Below are positions 20,570-20,911 of a DNA stretch of 20,911 bases, one piece after another. The stretch spans positions 1-20,911 of IMG/VR virus record IMGVR_UViG_3300041997_000007; one strand, written 5' to 3'. Source of the stretch: a virus. The notes beneath the pieces are model-generated. The model did no database searches. It saw only the letters and a program-made list of their open reading frames with translations, and was not told the DNA's origin. Position 1 is the first letter of the stretch. Each line of letters opens with the position of its first letter. A program made the position numbers and the translations under genes.

Positions 20570-20911
20570 TTAGCCGCGCGGCACTCTGGGTTCTTTGAAC
20601 TGGATCAGCGGAAGCTGTTGGGGTTCCACGACACTGGAAATACAAGGACGGATGACGATACGCACGCCGGCCTGGCTGTAGCTGTTGCCCTTGCCGGCAG
20701 AGATACCGCCACCACCACCGGGACCATACCCCTGCAGGCCAAGTTGGGACGACGTGGAACTGCCGTAGGTGCTGGCGATGTAGGTGGCATGGGATCCGCG
20801 CAGGTAGTAGCCGCCGTTGCCCGTTTCGACGCGCTGGAAGTCGATCTGTACGCCATTGGCGTCCATGTACGGCGCCACGTCTTCGTCATAGCCGACTTCC
20901 CGCTTGGTCTT
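20570..20911 (-). CDS. Partial unrecognised protein, glycine-rich, running off the window end
   Basis: The frame is open from the window edge to a TAA at 20572-20570, giving 113 visible C-terminal residues. It begins KTKREVGYDEDVAPYMDANG and contains GNGGYYLRGSHATYIASTYG, a Gly run in GYGPGGGGGISAGKGNSYSQ, and a closing VRIVIRPCISSVVEPQQLPL. The frame continues straight through the edge, so an internal GTG at 20878 is unlikely to be the start. Composition suggests a surface or structural protein, but no family is recognised. It is uncertain whether it belongs to the same transcript as the small genes that follow. Confidence 0.55.
   Translation of the reverse strand, partial: KTKREVGYDEDVAPYMDANGVQIDFQRVETGNGGYYLRGSHATYIASTYGSSTSSQLGLQGYGPGGGGGISAGKGNSYSQAGVRIVIRPCISSVVEPQQLPLIQFKEPRVPRG

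Overview
This window is a tailed-phage genome segment, either a free siphovirus or part of a prophage. It comes from a moderately GC-rich host, most likely a proteobacterium; a Xanthomonadaceae or Pseudomonas-like host is only a weak guess from base composition and style. No integrase, attachment site, tRNA, rRNA or CRISPR array was seen.

Positions 1-16246 (+ strand) form one tightly packed late operon for virion assembly. In order it holds: the end of a probable portal gene; a ClpP-like head maturation protease; an HK97-fold major capsid protein; a rho-independent terminator; a small head-associated protein whose mRNA carries a probable -1 frameshift into a DUF115-like domain; a head-tail connector; a head-closure adaptor; two further glycosyltransferase-like genes; an HK97 gp10-like protein; a tail terminator; the major tail protein; a G/GT tail assembly chaperone pair made by -1 frameshifting; the tape measure; then a tail-tip module like that of gene transfer agents (DUF2460, DUF2163/BR0599 hub, NlpC/P60 peptidase, large central hub) and a YadA-repeat tail fibre. 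Most genes overlap by 1-4 nt (ATGA, GTGA or TGATG), so translation is probably coupled.

Positions 20911-16270 (- strand) run convergently towards the fibre gene, with only 23 nt between the two stop codons. After a partial unrecognised glycine-rich gene comes a chain of small, mostly overlapping genes. It includes a TnpB-like RNA-guided nuclease homologue, a Lar-like restriction-alleviation zinc-finger protein, and two very small proteins (48 and 37 aa). This looks like an accessory or early operon with an anti-defence flavour.

Two results stand out. First, the DUF115-like domain has no credible start codon of its own. It can be reached by a -1 shift at an in-phase A AAC CCC heptamer, followed by a 5-nt spacer and a perfect 9-bp GC-rich stem. 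This matches the geometry of the tail-chaperone frameshift signal in the same operon (A AAA AAA, 5-nt spacer, perfect 8-bp stem). Second, the TnpB-like protein lacks the canonical RuvC-II glutamate but has a glutamate 44 residues later. That pattern fits the relocated active site described for Fanzors and a subset of TnpBs. The gene is locked into a phage operon with no visible transposon ends.
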